Source: Paenibacillus donghaensis (GTDB taxonomy: Bacteria > Bacillota > Bacilli > Paenibacillales > Paenibacillaceae). Taken from it: DNA of 64,000 nt. Below are positions 33,139 to 42,485 of the stretch, one piece after another. The notes below the pieces were generated by a model. That model saw only the letters and a program-made list of their open reading frames with translations. It searched no databases and was not told the DNA's origin. The translations under genes were made by a program, and so were the position numbers. The first letter of the stretch is position 1; every line of letters begins with the position of its first letter. The stretch covers positions 1,488,001 through 1,552,000 of the forward strand of contig NZ_CP021780.1 of assembly GCF_002192415.1 (NCBI RefSeq), in the 5' to 3' direction.

Positions 33139-35040
33139 ATGGACAGAACCAAGCTTGCTTCCGAAATTATCAAGAATGTCGGCGGCAAAGACAATGTGGG
33201 CAGTGTGATCCACTGTATGACCCGCCTGCGCTTCACGCTTAATGACAACAGCAAGGTTAATGAAGCAGAATTGAAGCAGCTCCAGGGCGTCATGGGAGCC
33301 ACCGATAACGGGGGCCAGTATCAGGTTATCATCGGCAACGATGTGCCGCTGGTATTCCAGGAGGTTGCCAAGCAGCTTCCGACAAATCCCAATGATAGCG
33401 TGGCCCATACGACCGGCAATGAGAAGAAGAAAATGAATGTTTTCCTGCAGATGATCAACGTGTTGTCGTCGACGATGGCCCCGATCGTACCGGCCTTGGC
33501 CGGTGCTGGTATTCTGAAGGTCATTCTAACCCTGCTGGTGATGGCCGGTATTCTGGAAACTACTGATCCGACGCATTATTACATCAGCTTCTTCGCCGAT
33601 ACGGTCTTCTATTTCCTGCCATTCCTGTTGGCATTCTCATCGGCAAGCAAGTTCAAAGTCAATCCGTACCTCGCGGTGTCGATTGCCGGAATCATGCTTC
33701 ATCCGAAATTCGGAGAACTGGTAGCAGCCAAGGAGCCTTCGGCCCTGTTCGGGCTTCCGGTGACCTTGATCAACTATAGTTCCACTGTACTTCCTATTAT
33801 AATTACCGTCTGGATTATGTCCTACATTGAACGTTTTGCCGATAAGGTATCTCCGTCGGTGATCAAAATCTTCTTCAAGCCATTGCTTGTTATTATCATT
33901 ACCGCACCGCTGGCATTGATTGTCATTGGTCCACTAGGCTACCATATGGGGAATGGACTTGCTGCGGGAATCTACTTCCTGCAGGATAGGGTAGGCTGGC
34001 TGTCACTGGCTCTTCTCGCTGCCTTTAAACCGCTGATCGTTATGACCGGGATGCACTGGGCGTTCACACCGGCGATCATTACCTCCATCTCTACTTATGG
34101 CTATGACGGCTTAATGCTGGTGAGCTCTCTGTCAGCAATCTTCTCTCTGACCGGTGCTTGTCTGGCTGTAGCGATACGCACCAAAGACAGCAACATGCGC
34201 CAGATCGCGTTGTCGGCAGGGACTACGTCGCTGCTGGCCGGAATTACTGAGCCTGCGATCTTTGGGGTTGCTTTTAAACTCAAAAGAGTGCTCGTTGCGA
34301 CTATTATCGGAGGCGGACTGTCCGGGGTCTACGCCGGGATTACACAGCTGAAGATCTTCGCTCTGGTTACACCGTCCATTCTCAAGCTGCCGACTTTTGT
34401 CAGCGAGGAATATCCGAACAATTTCATGAACGCAATTATTACGGCAACGATTGCCCTCGTGGTTTCGTTCGTCATGACACTTGTACTTGGCCTTAAGGAG
34501 AACGTGCCTGTGGTGCAAGCAGCCGGAGCAGTTAGCGAAACGGTAGTAACGGACACGCCTCCAGCCCCTGCCGTAATCAGAGAAAAGACGCAAACGCCGG
34601 TATACAGCCCGTTGAACGGGCAATCGGTTCATCTGTCCCAGGTGAATGACAAGGTATTCTCCGAGGAATTTATGGGTAAAGGCATTGCCGTCATTCCAAC
34701 CGATGGTACCGTGGTATCCCCGGTAAAAGGGACCGTCACCACGCTAACCAAGAGCAAGCATGCGATCTCCATCACCTCTGACGAAGGCATTGAAGTGCTG
34801 ATTCATATCGGACTGGATACGGTGAAACTGAAGGGCAAACACTTTGAGAATCTGGTAGCTGTAGGCCAGGAAGTAAATGTGGGAGATCTGTTGATTGAAT
34901 TTGATCTGGAGGGCATCAAGAACGACGGGTTCGAGATTATTACCCCGATCATTATTACCAATACCTCTGAATATCTCGACGTAATCGGCAATGAGAAGAC
35001 AGGGGTCTGCCAAGGCGATGAGCTCATATCGGTACTCTAA
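33139..35040 (+). CDS. bglP: Beta-glucoside PTS permease, EIIBCA
   Basis: Three-domain sugar phosphotransferase permease of 633 residues that imports and phosphorylates beta-glucosides. Start chosen at ATG 33139, 8 bases after GGAGG; the open frame continues up to 33049 but would translate through the leader terminator. EIIB occupies about residues 1-90 with the phosphorylated Cys 26 in VIHCMTRLRF. EIIC spans about 105-460 with around ten membrane segments and the GMHWAFTP sugar-site region. EIIA is at the C-terminus with the active His 556 in VLIHIGLDTVKLKG. The B-C-A order is that of the BglP/BglF class. It is first in an operon with the GH1 phospho-glucosidase and the LicT-type antiterminator and is controlled by the RAT/terminator leader. 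Confidence 0.95.
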   Translation: MDRTKLASEIIKNVGGKDNVGSVIHCMTRLRFTLNDNSKVNEAELKQLQGVMGATDNGGQYQVIIGNDVPLVFQEVAKQLPTNPNDSVAHTTGNEKKKMNVFLQMINVLSSTMAPIVPALAGAGILKVILTLLVMAGILETTDPTHYYISFFADTVFYFLPFLLAFSSASKFKVNPYLAVSIAGIMLHPKFGELVAAKEPSALFGLPVTLINYSSTVLPIIITVWIMSYIERFADKVSPSVIKIFFKPLLVIIITAPLALIVIGPLGYHMGNGLAAGIYFLQDRVGWLSLALLAAFKPLIVMTGMHWAFTPAIITSISTYGYDGLMLVSSLSAIFSLTGACLAVAIRTKDSNMRQIALSAGTTSLLAGITEPAIFGVAFKLKRVLVATIIGGGLSGVYAGITQLKIFALVTPSILKLPTFVSEEYPNNFMNAIITATIALVVSFVMTLVLGLKENVPVVQAAGAVSETVVTDTPPAPAVIREKTQTPVYSPLNGQSVHLSQVNDKVFSEEFMGKGIAVIPTDGTVVSPVKGTVTTLTKSKHAISITSDEGIEVLIHIGLDTVKLKGKHFENLVAVGQEVNVGDLLIEFDLEGIKNDGFEIITPIIITNTSEYLDVIGNEKTGVCQGDELISVL

Positions 35041-36537
<1,497 letters not shown>

Positions 36538-36552
36538 AGAGGGTGAAGGCAA

Positions 36553-37389
36553 ATGCGGATCATAAAAAAACTGAATAACAGCGTCGTGGTGGCGAAGGAT
36601 GATAACGATCACGAGGTTGTAATTATGGGCAAAGGCATCGGCTGCAATTATGAGATGGGCTATGTGCTCAGCCGGGATGAGTTCGAACGAGTCTATGTGC
36701 TGGAGGATGAGAAGGCCTCGGATGCCGTTATCCGGCTCTCCCGTGACGTTCCCGATGTCTACTTCGAAATTTCACGCAAAATCATTGATTACGCCAAGCA
36801 GAATATTACCACCAAATTGAATGAGCATATCTACGTGGCTTTGACCGACCATATTTATTTCGCGGTGCAGCGACATAAGGATAATATCACAGTGCAGAAC
36901 CGGCTGTTCTGGGAAGTGAAGAAATTCTATCCCAAAGAGTTCAAGGTGGGCTTGTACGGGCTGGGCGTCATGTTTGATGAGCTGAATATTCTATTTCCCG
37001 AAGAAGAGGCTGGCAATATCGCCTTCCATCTGGTGAATGCCCAGCAGTATACGGATGACCTGTCCCAAAGCACGTTCATAACGACTGTGATCAAGGATAT
37101 CCTCAACATCGTGTCTTATCATTTCGGAGTGACGCTGGACCATGATTCGCTGAATTATTCCCGTTTTGTAACGCATTTGCAATATTTCTCACAGCGCCTG
37201 ATTGAGAAGGTCGATACCGAAGCGGATGATGGATTCCTGTATGACCAGGTGCGGACGATGTACCAGAAGGAGTTCGAATGTGCGATGAGGATCAAGAATT
37301 ATGTTCAAAAAACGTTCGAGCGCGAGATATCCAACAGTGAGCTGATCTATCTGACGATTCACATTAACCGGGTGATTAACCGGGGTTAA
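36553..37389 (+). CDS. licT: LicT/BglG-family transcription antiterminator
   Basis: RNA-binding antiterminator of 278 residues. The N-terminal co-antiterminator domain (about 1-55: KKLNNSVVVAKDDNDHEVVIMGKGIG) binds the RAT at 32991. Two PTS-regulation domains follow. PRD1 has His in LTDHIYFA and AFHLVNAQ; PRD2 has His in THLQYFSQR and LTIHINRV. These histidines are phosphorylated by the PTS to couple binding to sugar supply. Here the gene is last in its operon, whereas in the E. coli bgl operon it is first. ATG 36565 would be too short, and 36553 follows AGAGGGTGA. The operon therefore activates itself once beta-glucoside is present. Confidence 0.93.
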   Translation: MRIIKKLNNSVVVAKDDNDHEVVIMGKGIGCNYEMGYVLSRDEFERVYVLEDEKASDAVIRLSRDVPDVYFEISRKIIDYAKQNITTKLNEHIYVALTDHIYFAVQRHKDNITVQNRLFWEVKKFYPKEFKVGLYGLGVMFDELNILFPEEEAGNIAFHLVNAQQYTDDLSQSTFITTVIKDILNIVSYHFGVTLDHDSLNYSRFVTHLQYFSQRLIEKVDTEADDGFLYDQVRTMYQKEFECAMRIKNYVQKTFEREISNSELIYLTIHINRVINRG

Positions 37390-37418
37390 TGTTGTATGTC
37401 CTTACACATGTATTCAAA

Positions 37419-37463
37419 AGAGAGCCATTCCTGGGCCTGCCGGTCCGACAGATGGCTCTCTTT
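37419..37463 (+). terminator. Rho-independent terminator after PTS operon
   Basis: AGAGAGCCAT (37419-37428) pairs with ATGGCTCTCT (37452-37461), followed by TT. It lies between the convergent PTS operon and glycosyltransferase genes. Confidence 0.75.
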
Positions 37464-37494
37464 GCTGTGTGCTGGTGCTAGGCGGAAGATCTGC

Positions 37495-38652
37495 TTATGC
37501 GCTGAAAATCTGTGTGCTTCCACCGCGCTGCCTGGTATCTAGAATGGCTGAATAATCCCCGATCAGCCGGTCAAACACCTGCTCCCATGACCGTCCAAGC
37601 GCCAGCCGCCGGCTCTCGGCGCCCAGCGCAGTCAGCCGCTCGGGCTGGCTGCTTAACATGCAGATTTCTTCAACCAGCGCCTGCGGATTGCGCGGCTCAA
37701 ACAGGCTGCCGGATTGTCCCGGCACGACCAGATCACGGACGCCGCCGGCATTGGCTGCAATGACCGGCAGCCCCGAGGCCATCGCCTCCAGCACCACATT
37801 GCCGAAGGTTTCCGTGCTGGAGGGGAACACGAACAGATCGGCTGAGGCGTACAGCTGCGCCAGCTCTTCCCCATGCTTGTAGCCCGCGAAGGTGACATTG
37901 GGCGGGGCTTCGGTCCGCAGCTCCGGCAGCAGTGGGCCGTCTCCGACGATCAGCCAATGCACCTGGGACTGCAGAGATTCCGGCAGCTGCCGCATGGCTG
38001 CGGCGAGGGTGGAGATGTCTTTTTCCGGGGCAACCCGGCCTACATAGAGCAGCAGAAGGGGGGCAGTGATGCCATAGCGTTCACGGACTTCAGCACTGCG
38101 CCTCGCGGGGGAGAACAGCCGGCAGTCCACACCTCTGGACCACAGCTTCACCCGCTCGAAGCCCTGCTCCTGCAGAGCGCCGATCGTTTCCTGCGAGGGT
38201 GCAAAGGTGGCATCACAGGAACGGTGAAACCATTTCATATATTTCCAGTACAACGGGACGATTCTGCGCATCCGGTAATAGTCAAGATATCGGTCGAAGT
38301 GGGTATGGTAGGAAACGACATGGGGCAGATTGTGCCTGTGCGCATAGCGGAGGCCACAGAGTCCGATATTGAACGGTGTAGCCATGTGCAGAAGATCGGG
38401 CTTGAAGGCGTCCAGCTGGCGGCGGATGACAGACATGCTGGGCAGGGCCAGCCTGCACTCGGGATACATGATAAAAGGGATGCTGGCCAGGGGGCGGACG
38501 GGATCGGGGTAGCTGTCTTCGGGGGCAGACTTGGGGGTGAAGAGCAGATGCTCTATCCCTCTGCGGTTCAGATGCCCGGTTAACCGGCTGAGTGTCAGGG
38601 CCACACCGTTGGTTTGCGGAAGAAAAGTATCCGTAAATAAGGCTAGACGCAT
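37495..38652 (-). CDS. GT4-family glycosyltransferase
   Basis: Retaining glycosyltransferase of 385 residues with a GT-B fold. The N-terminal acceptor domain starts MRLALFTDTFLPQTNGVALTLS, typical of the MgtA/PimB/diacylglycerol glucosyltransferase subgroup. The donor domain contains YVGRVAPEKD and the E-x7-E motif in SSTETFGNVVLEAMASGLPV. Basic and aromatic clusters around residues 120-160 (RYLDYYRMRRIVPLYWKYMKWFHRS) suggest contact with the membrane surface. A role in making glycolipids or lipid-linked glycans is plausible, which would fit the LTA-synthase-family gene elsewhere in this window, but they are not adjacent. ATG 38652 follows AGGGAGG. The gene is monocistronic. Confidence 0.87.
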   Translation of the reverse strand: MRLALFTDTFLPQTNGVALTLSRLTGHLNRRGIEHLLFTPKSAPEDSYPDPVRPLASIPFIMYPECRLALPSMSVIRRQLDAFKPDLLHMATPFNIGLCGLRYAHRHNLPHVVSYHTHFDRYLDYYRMRRIVPLYWKYMKWFHRSCDATFAPSQETIGALQEQGFERVKLWSRGVDCRLFSPARRSAEVRERYGITAPLLLLYVGRVAPEKDISTLAAAMRQLPESLQSQVHWLIVGDGPLLPELRTEAPPNVTFAGYKHGEELAQLYASADLFVFPSSTETFGNVVLEAMASGLPVIAANAGGVRDLVVPGQSGSLFEPRNPQALVEEICMLSSQPERLTALGAESRRLALGRSWEQVFDRLIGDYSAILDTRQRGGSTQIFSA

Positions 38653-38887
38653 GGGTATCCCTCCCTCTATTCTTGTCGCCCTGATCTTAGCAGGCCACTA
38701 TTTCAGGGGGGTTAACCGCAGGTTAAAGATAGGGGTTGTTTTTGGGCGGAGGAAGGGCATGCTGTCAGATTTTCTATTGTTTTTTATATTGCGCTAACAT
38801 CTAAGATACACCGGCCTAATCTTATTTGCCTATAATTTATGAATTAGCCGAGAACACTCGTGACTTTAGTCGTGAGATGAATTGCTT

Positions 38888-38921
38888 CGGACAAGGCGTA
38901 TCTTTAGATACGCCTTGTCCG
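38888..38921. repeat. Perfect 34-bp palindrome in left part of IS element
   Basis: Arms CGGACAAGGCGTATCT (38888-38903) and 38906-38921, separated only by TT. There is no T run after it. It may block readthrough into tnpB or be a recombination remnant. Confidence 0.75.
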
Positions 38922-39081
38922 ACAGGTGTTTCTTGAAAACAATCAAAACACTGTTATTTAGAGATAATCACTCGAATGATTCAACCTATGATATCCTGTA
39001 TTTGAGGTCACAACTTCAGAATTGAAAGTGATTGTGATTATGTTCATCTAACCATTCAACACCAGAAAGTGAGGTGAAACC

Positions 39082-40185
39082 ATGTTGGTAAATAAAGCCT
39101 ACCAATTCCGTCTCTATCCCAGCCCAGCACAAGAAGTCCTCATCGCTAAAACCATGGGATGCTGTCGGTTTGTGTTTAATCACTTCTTAGCCAAGTGGAA
39201 CGATAGCTTCCAAGCAACCGATAAAGGATTATCGTATGATTCCTGTTCTTCGGAACTGCCGAATTTGAAGAAGGAACTCCCTTGGTTAAAAGAAGTCGAT
39301 AGCATTGCGATCCAATCGTCTGTGAAGAACCTTGCGGATGCCTTCACTCGATTTTTCAAGAGACAAAACGATGCCCCCTGTTTCAAGTCCAAAAAAAACA
39401 AGGTTCAGGCGTATACAACGAAACACACGAGCGGAAACATTGCGGTGGACGGAAATCAGATGAAGTTACCCAAACTTGGACGTGTACGTTTCGCAAAGTC
39501 CAGAGAAGTCGAAGGTCGCATCCAATCCGCTACCATCCGGCGCAATCCTTCCGGTACATACTTTGTCTCGTTGGTAGTGGAAACCGAAGTGCATGCCTTG
39601 CCCAAAACCAACCAAGAAGTCGGAATTGATCTTGGGTTAAAGGATTTCGCGATTCTATCGAATGGTGAAGTGTTTGCGAATCCCAAGTTTCTACGGAAGA
39701 TGGAGCAAAAACTCATTCGGGAAGAGCGGATCTTATCCAGACGGGTGAAGGGGTCATCGAACTGGAATCAGCAGCGAATCCAAGTGGCTCGAATCCACGA
39801 ACGTATAGTCAATGCCAGAACCGATTACTTGCACAAGATTTCAACGCACATTGTCAAAAACCACGACCTGATTGCGATTGAAGATTTGCAAGTCTCGAAT
39901 CTGATGAAAAACCATAAGCTGGCGAAAGCGATTAGCGAAGTCTCTTGGTATCACTTCCGAACCCTACTTGAATATAAAGCGAAGTGGTACGGACGCAGGG
40001 TGGTTACTGTAGGCAAAACCTTTGCCTCTTCGCAGTTGTGTTCGTGTTGTGGAACCAAAAACAAAGACGTAAAGGATCTGAAGCTACGACAATGGACGTG
40101 TACGAACTGTGGAACTCATCATGATCGAGATTTCAATGCCAGCCTGAATATTCTATCTGAAGGAAAAAGACTGCTTACCGTGTAG
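39082..40185 (+). CDS. tnpB: TnpB, RNA-guided nuclease of IS200/IS605 family
   Basis: Transposon-encoded nuclease of 367 residues, ancestor type of Cas12. RuvC residues are intact: Asp 183 in [12 protein letters not shown], Glu 267 in [11 protein letters not shown], Asp 350 in DRDFNASLN. The zinc finger between the last two motifs has CSCC and CTNC cysteine pairs ([24 protein letters not shown]). The N-terminus [17 protein letters not shown] is typical. The spacing of catalytic residues is close to that of ISDra2 TnpB. ATG 39082 follows GTGAGGTG. No frameshift is seen, so the protein is probably active. It would use the RNA made from its own 3' end and the element right end to cut target DNA, helping retain the element. 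Confidence 0.93.
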   Translation: MLVNKAYQFRLYPSPAQEVLIAKTMGCCRFVFNHFLAKWNDSFQATDKGLSYDSCSSELPNLKKELPWLKEVDSIAIQSSVKNLADAFTRFFKRQNDAPCFKSKKNKVQAYTTKHTSGNIAVDGNQMKLPKLGRVRFAKSREVEGRIQSATIRRNPSGTYFVSLVVETEVHALPKTNQEVGIDLGLKDFAILSNGEVFANPKFLRKMEQKLIREERILSRRVKGSSNWNQQRIQVARIHERIVNARTDYLHKISTHIVKNHDLIAIEDLQVSNLMKNHKLAKAISEVSWYHFRTLLEYKAKWYGRRVVTVGKTFASSQLCSCCGTKNKDVKDLKLRQWTCTNCGTHHDRDFNASLNILSEGKRLLTV

Positions 40186-40300
40186 CGATTACACGAACTG
40201 TCGGAACGACAGGGATAGCTTGGTGGTATATATTACCAATTCTGTTCGGTAGAATGGACTACCCAAGAATCTCGTGGCTTTAGCCATGAGAGGTTCAAAC
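40175..40300 (+). ncRNA. Probable omega (re)RNA scaffold of TnpB
   Basis: The 3' end of tnpB and the region up to the element end contain four consecutive hairpins: GTGTAGCGATTACAC (40180), CTGTCGGAACGACAG (40198), TTGGTGGTATATATTACCAA (40220) and CTCGTGGCTTTAGCCATGAG (40271), ending AGGTTCAAAC. This is the position and style of TnpB guide-RNA scaffolds. The guide would be the bases just after about 40300, i.e. the flank leading into the broken MFS gene. Confidence 0.68.
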
Positions 40301-40353
40301 GTTTGCTGGTGAAACGGGAGATGAAGAAATAAGATGGGGAAAGGGACAAGCTG

Positions 40354-40493
40354 ATGAGAGAAAAATCTGCGGTGCGGGCCTGGATCATGTATGATTGGGC
40401 AAATTCGGCGTATGCGACAACGGTGTTGGCAGCGGTTCTGCCGATCTTTCACAGCTCCGTTGCGGCAGGAAGCCCCCTATGCATCAGAATTTC
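40354..40493 (+). pseudogene. N-terminal fragment of an MFS transporter (UMF1/Atg22-like)
   Basis: The frame from ATG 40354 reads [20 protein letters not shown] then [11 protein letters not shown], a very typical first membrane segment of UMF1-family transporters. After about 40 residues the similarity stops. Just downstream lies half a TA-MITE (40494) and then a tetrad element. No remaining part of the transporter is found in the window. The gene is a remnant cut by repeat activity; the promoter side abuts the IS element right end. Confidence 0.8.
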
Positions 40494-40529
40494 TGGCAAC
40501 TCTACTGTTCCATTCTTAAGTTCATCTTA
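40494..40529 (-). mobile_element. TA-targeting MITE, half copy
   Basis: GGCAACTC followed by CATTCTTAAGTTCATCTTA matches the terminal half of copies 1-3 and is followed by TA. The other half is absent, replaced by the MFS fragment. Confidence 0.7.
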
Positions 40530-40545
40530 TATAGCCGGAAATGTG

Positions 40546-41132
40546 GTCCCTACTTAGGACTCCGTATGATAAGAACACTTCCGAATTAGTTGCGAAACTG
40601 CATCTATTTAGCCGTTTTTTCCTGTGTTGGAGGAAATAAGTGCGAAAACGCACCTAATTTAGGATTTTGAGCGTAATAAGCTTGCTTTACTTGAATTTAG
40701 ATGCAGATATGGTTACTACTTAGGACCCTGCGACACTCCAAGCCCTTGAACTAGGTAACCTGCATTTTAGCGGACCGTATAGCCCCTATTTCCTCCTATC
40801 TGCGATCTTTTGAAGTCTTACGGACCGTATAGCCCCTAAGTCGTCAAAACAGGCTCAAAAGCGAGGGTTTTCTGTGATATAGAGGCTCCTGGGTCCGTTA
40901 ATCCTGCAAAACGGCCTATGTACAGCAAATAGAGGCTCCTGAGTCCGCAACCGTCTGAAATCGAAGCGAGGGTTACGAGCGAAGAGGGCTAGGGGACCTA
41001 AGTAGTAACCAGATATGCACTTATTATCCTGATAATGGACGTTTCGGCTGAAATTAGTTGCAGTTTCGCATCTAATTCCACTGAAGGTTCCAGGGCAACA
41101 CTCTAAATCCTAGCTGGAGCCTAAGCGGTAAA
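40546..41132 (-). mobile_element. Tetrad element copy D, interrupted by a second element
   Basis: Ends GTCCCTACTTAGG (40546) and CCTAAGCGGTAAA (41120-41132), flanked by a perfect 8-bp duplication GAAATGTG at 40538-40545 and 41133-41140. Units start at 40587, 40637, 40698 (interrupted) and 41055. After removing the inner insert and one duplication the spacing is 50, 61, 51 and the length 281 bp. Compared with copy A it is inverted and lacks about 37 bp in one arm. The 40530-41316 region has no intact gene. Confidence 0.82.
40712..41009 (+). mobile_element. Variant tetrad element nested in copy D
   Basis: 298-bp insert with ends GTTACTACTTAGG (40712) and CCTAAGTAGTAAC (40997-41009), flanked by a perfect 8-bp duplication CAGATATG at 40704-40711 and 41010-41017. 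Rejoining rebuilds the unit TAGATGCAGATATGCACTTA. Its own units differ from the main family: CGGACCGTATAGCCCCTATT at 40771, a near copy at 40821, and inverted ATAGAGGCTCCTGGGTCCGT at 40879 and 40929 (spacing 50, 58, 50). Confidence 0.82.
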
Positions 41133-41316
41133 GAAATGTGAGAACAAGCCTCTCTTCCTATAGCGGAAGAGGGGCTTGTTTGGTGAGGTATGTGTTGCTG
41201 CTTAGACTCCTTGGCTTCTGATATAGCTGTTAGATTCTAAGGAGTAGCTACCTTGAATCCCTATTCTGAGAGCAACTAGCGGTAAGAAATCCCTCTAATA
41301 TGTCACAACCGTATCC

Positions 41317-42303
41317 TTAGCTGCTGACATGCTGTTCCCAGATCGGTTCTGAATACTGATTCTGAAGATTGCTGCTGCATTCTTTGCCTGTGTCATAGGA
41401 ACGATCACCCAGCACCAGCTTGAAGGCTTCCAGCCGGGAATTTGCTTCGGCGGCAGAAGGACTGAACAGCCAATCGGCCAGCGCTTGCAGCACCGTGCGG
41501 CCTTCGGCCATGGCCTGCTCCCACAGCTCAGCCACGCTGTCCGTCCGCGCTTCCGAATAGAGCGCCGAATGTCTCCACTCGGTATGATGACCATTCAGAT
41601 AATCCAGTTGCTGCTCATCCTCGGTGAGCTTCTGGTAAAAATAACTGCGTGCCTTCTTCCTTAGCAACGCCTTTTTCCAGCCATGCGGATCATAGAGGCA
41701 TTTATGGGCCAGCACCATATCCAGATAAGATTCCTCCCAGATCTCTGCGGGAAGATATTTCATCGCTTCGGGATACCAGGTGGCAGCCGTGTCCTGCAGA
41801 ATGGTCTGGATCGGCTCGGGCAATCCGCTGCTGCCGATGTCGATTTGCTTCCAGGCGGCCAGCCGCCAGGTGTCCAGCCCGCGAACCTTGTTCATAAAAA
41901 CCGTGTCCAGGGCAAGCTCGAACCGACCGTGATCCCGCTGCTTGTAGCCTGCCTTCCAGTTGATGTAGGGATGCAGATTGCGGTCCAGCAGATGATGGGT
42001 CAGATAACCCAGGAAATACAGCTGAGTCTGTACCGATTCCGCAGGCGGGAGTGCTGAGGCGCGCTGCCAGAACTCAACCAATACAGGCCCGCAGCTGTGG
42101 CTGTGCATCAGATCGCCCAGCCGGGCAGCGCTGCGCTCTTTTCGCCAGGGCAGAAAGCTGTGGTAGTAGAGGGAATCAGGTCCTTGGCAGCCGAAGCGGT
42201 ACAGATTTCCGTATTGTTTAAGCCCGCTCAGGAAAGGCAGACGGTCTGCAAACTCTGCGGCCAGCTGCTTGCCGTACTCCAGGTGCATCCAGATGTTAGG
42301 CAA
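41317..42303 (-). CDS. Zinc-dependent phospholipase C-like protein
   Basis: Protein of 328 residues resembling the zinc-dependent phospholipase C / S1-P1 nuclease fold common in Firmicutes genomes. The N-terminus PNIWMHLEYGKQLA and the segment FGCQGPDSLYYHSFLPW are typical. Candidate zinc ligands include His in GDLMHSHSCG and GYLTHHLLDRNLHPYI, plus Asp/His in QRDHGRFELALDTVF. There is no signal peptide, so unlike secreted PLCs it would stay in the cytoplasm. The TTG start at 42303 is supported by AAAGGAG 9 bases upstream. Substrate and role are unknown; the gene stands alone, convergent with the repeat-rich region downstream. Confidence 0.82.
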   Translation of the reverse strand: MPNIWMHLEYGKQLAAEFADRLPFLSGLKQYGNLYRFGCQGPDSLYYHSFLPWRKERSAARLGDLMHSHSCGPVLVEFWQRASALPPAESVQTQLYFLGYLTHHLLDRNLHPYINWKAGYKQRDHGRFELALDTVFMNKVRGLDTWRLAAWKQIDIGSSGLPEPIQTILQDTAATWYPEAMKYLPAEIWEESYLDMVLAHKCLYDPHGWKKALLRKKARSYFYQKLTEDEQQLDYLNGHHTEWRHSALYSEARTDSVAELWEQAMAEGRTVLQALADWLFSPSAAEANSRLEAFKLVLGDRSYDTGKECSSNLQNQYSEPIWEQHVSS

Positions 42304-42485
42304 TTAGAACACTCCTTTCATTGATGATCTATAGTTTAACTATGAGGGTGACTTGTTATAGAGATTTTAAATTCGCTGCAGAGAAATGTAATGTTTTGAA
42401 TTTACATATCTTTAACTTAAGTCGAGTCTATTGAGAATACTATGCTTCTAAAATGATTAAAACGATCAATAGGAGTGACAACGAC

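Larger units (their letters stand above)
38841..40301 (+). mobile_element. IS605-type element with tnpB only (IS1341-like)
   Basis: Left end near 38841, after TTTAT (38836-38840), with a subterminal hairpin CTCGTGACTTTAGTCGTGAG (38856-38875). The right end has the matching hairpin CTCGTGGCTTTAGCCATGAG (40271-40290) and then AGGTTCAAAC, ending about 40300. There is no tnpA, so the element cannot transpose unaided. A perfect palindrome with 16-bp arms lies between the left end and tnpB at 38888-38921. Ends are inferred from hairpin similarity to this IS group and carry a few bases of uncertainty. Confidence 0.75.

Noticed and set aside
38888..38921. A link between this palindrome and the hairpin at 56042 because both contain AGATACGCC
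   Set aside because: Only the 9-base stem is shared; loops and flanks are unrelated, so chance similarity of two hairpins is sufficient.
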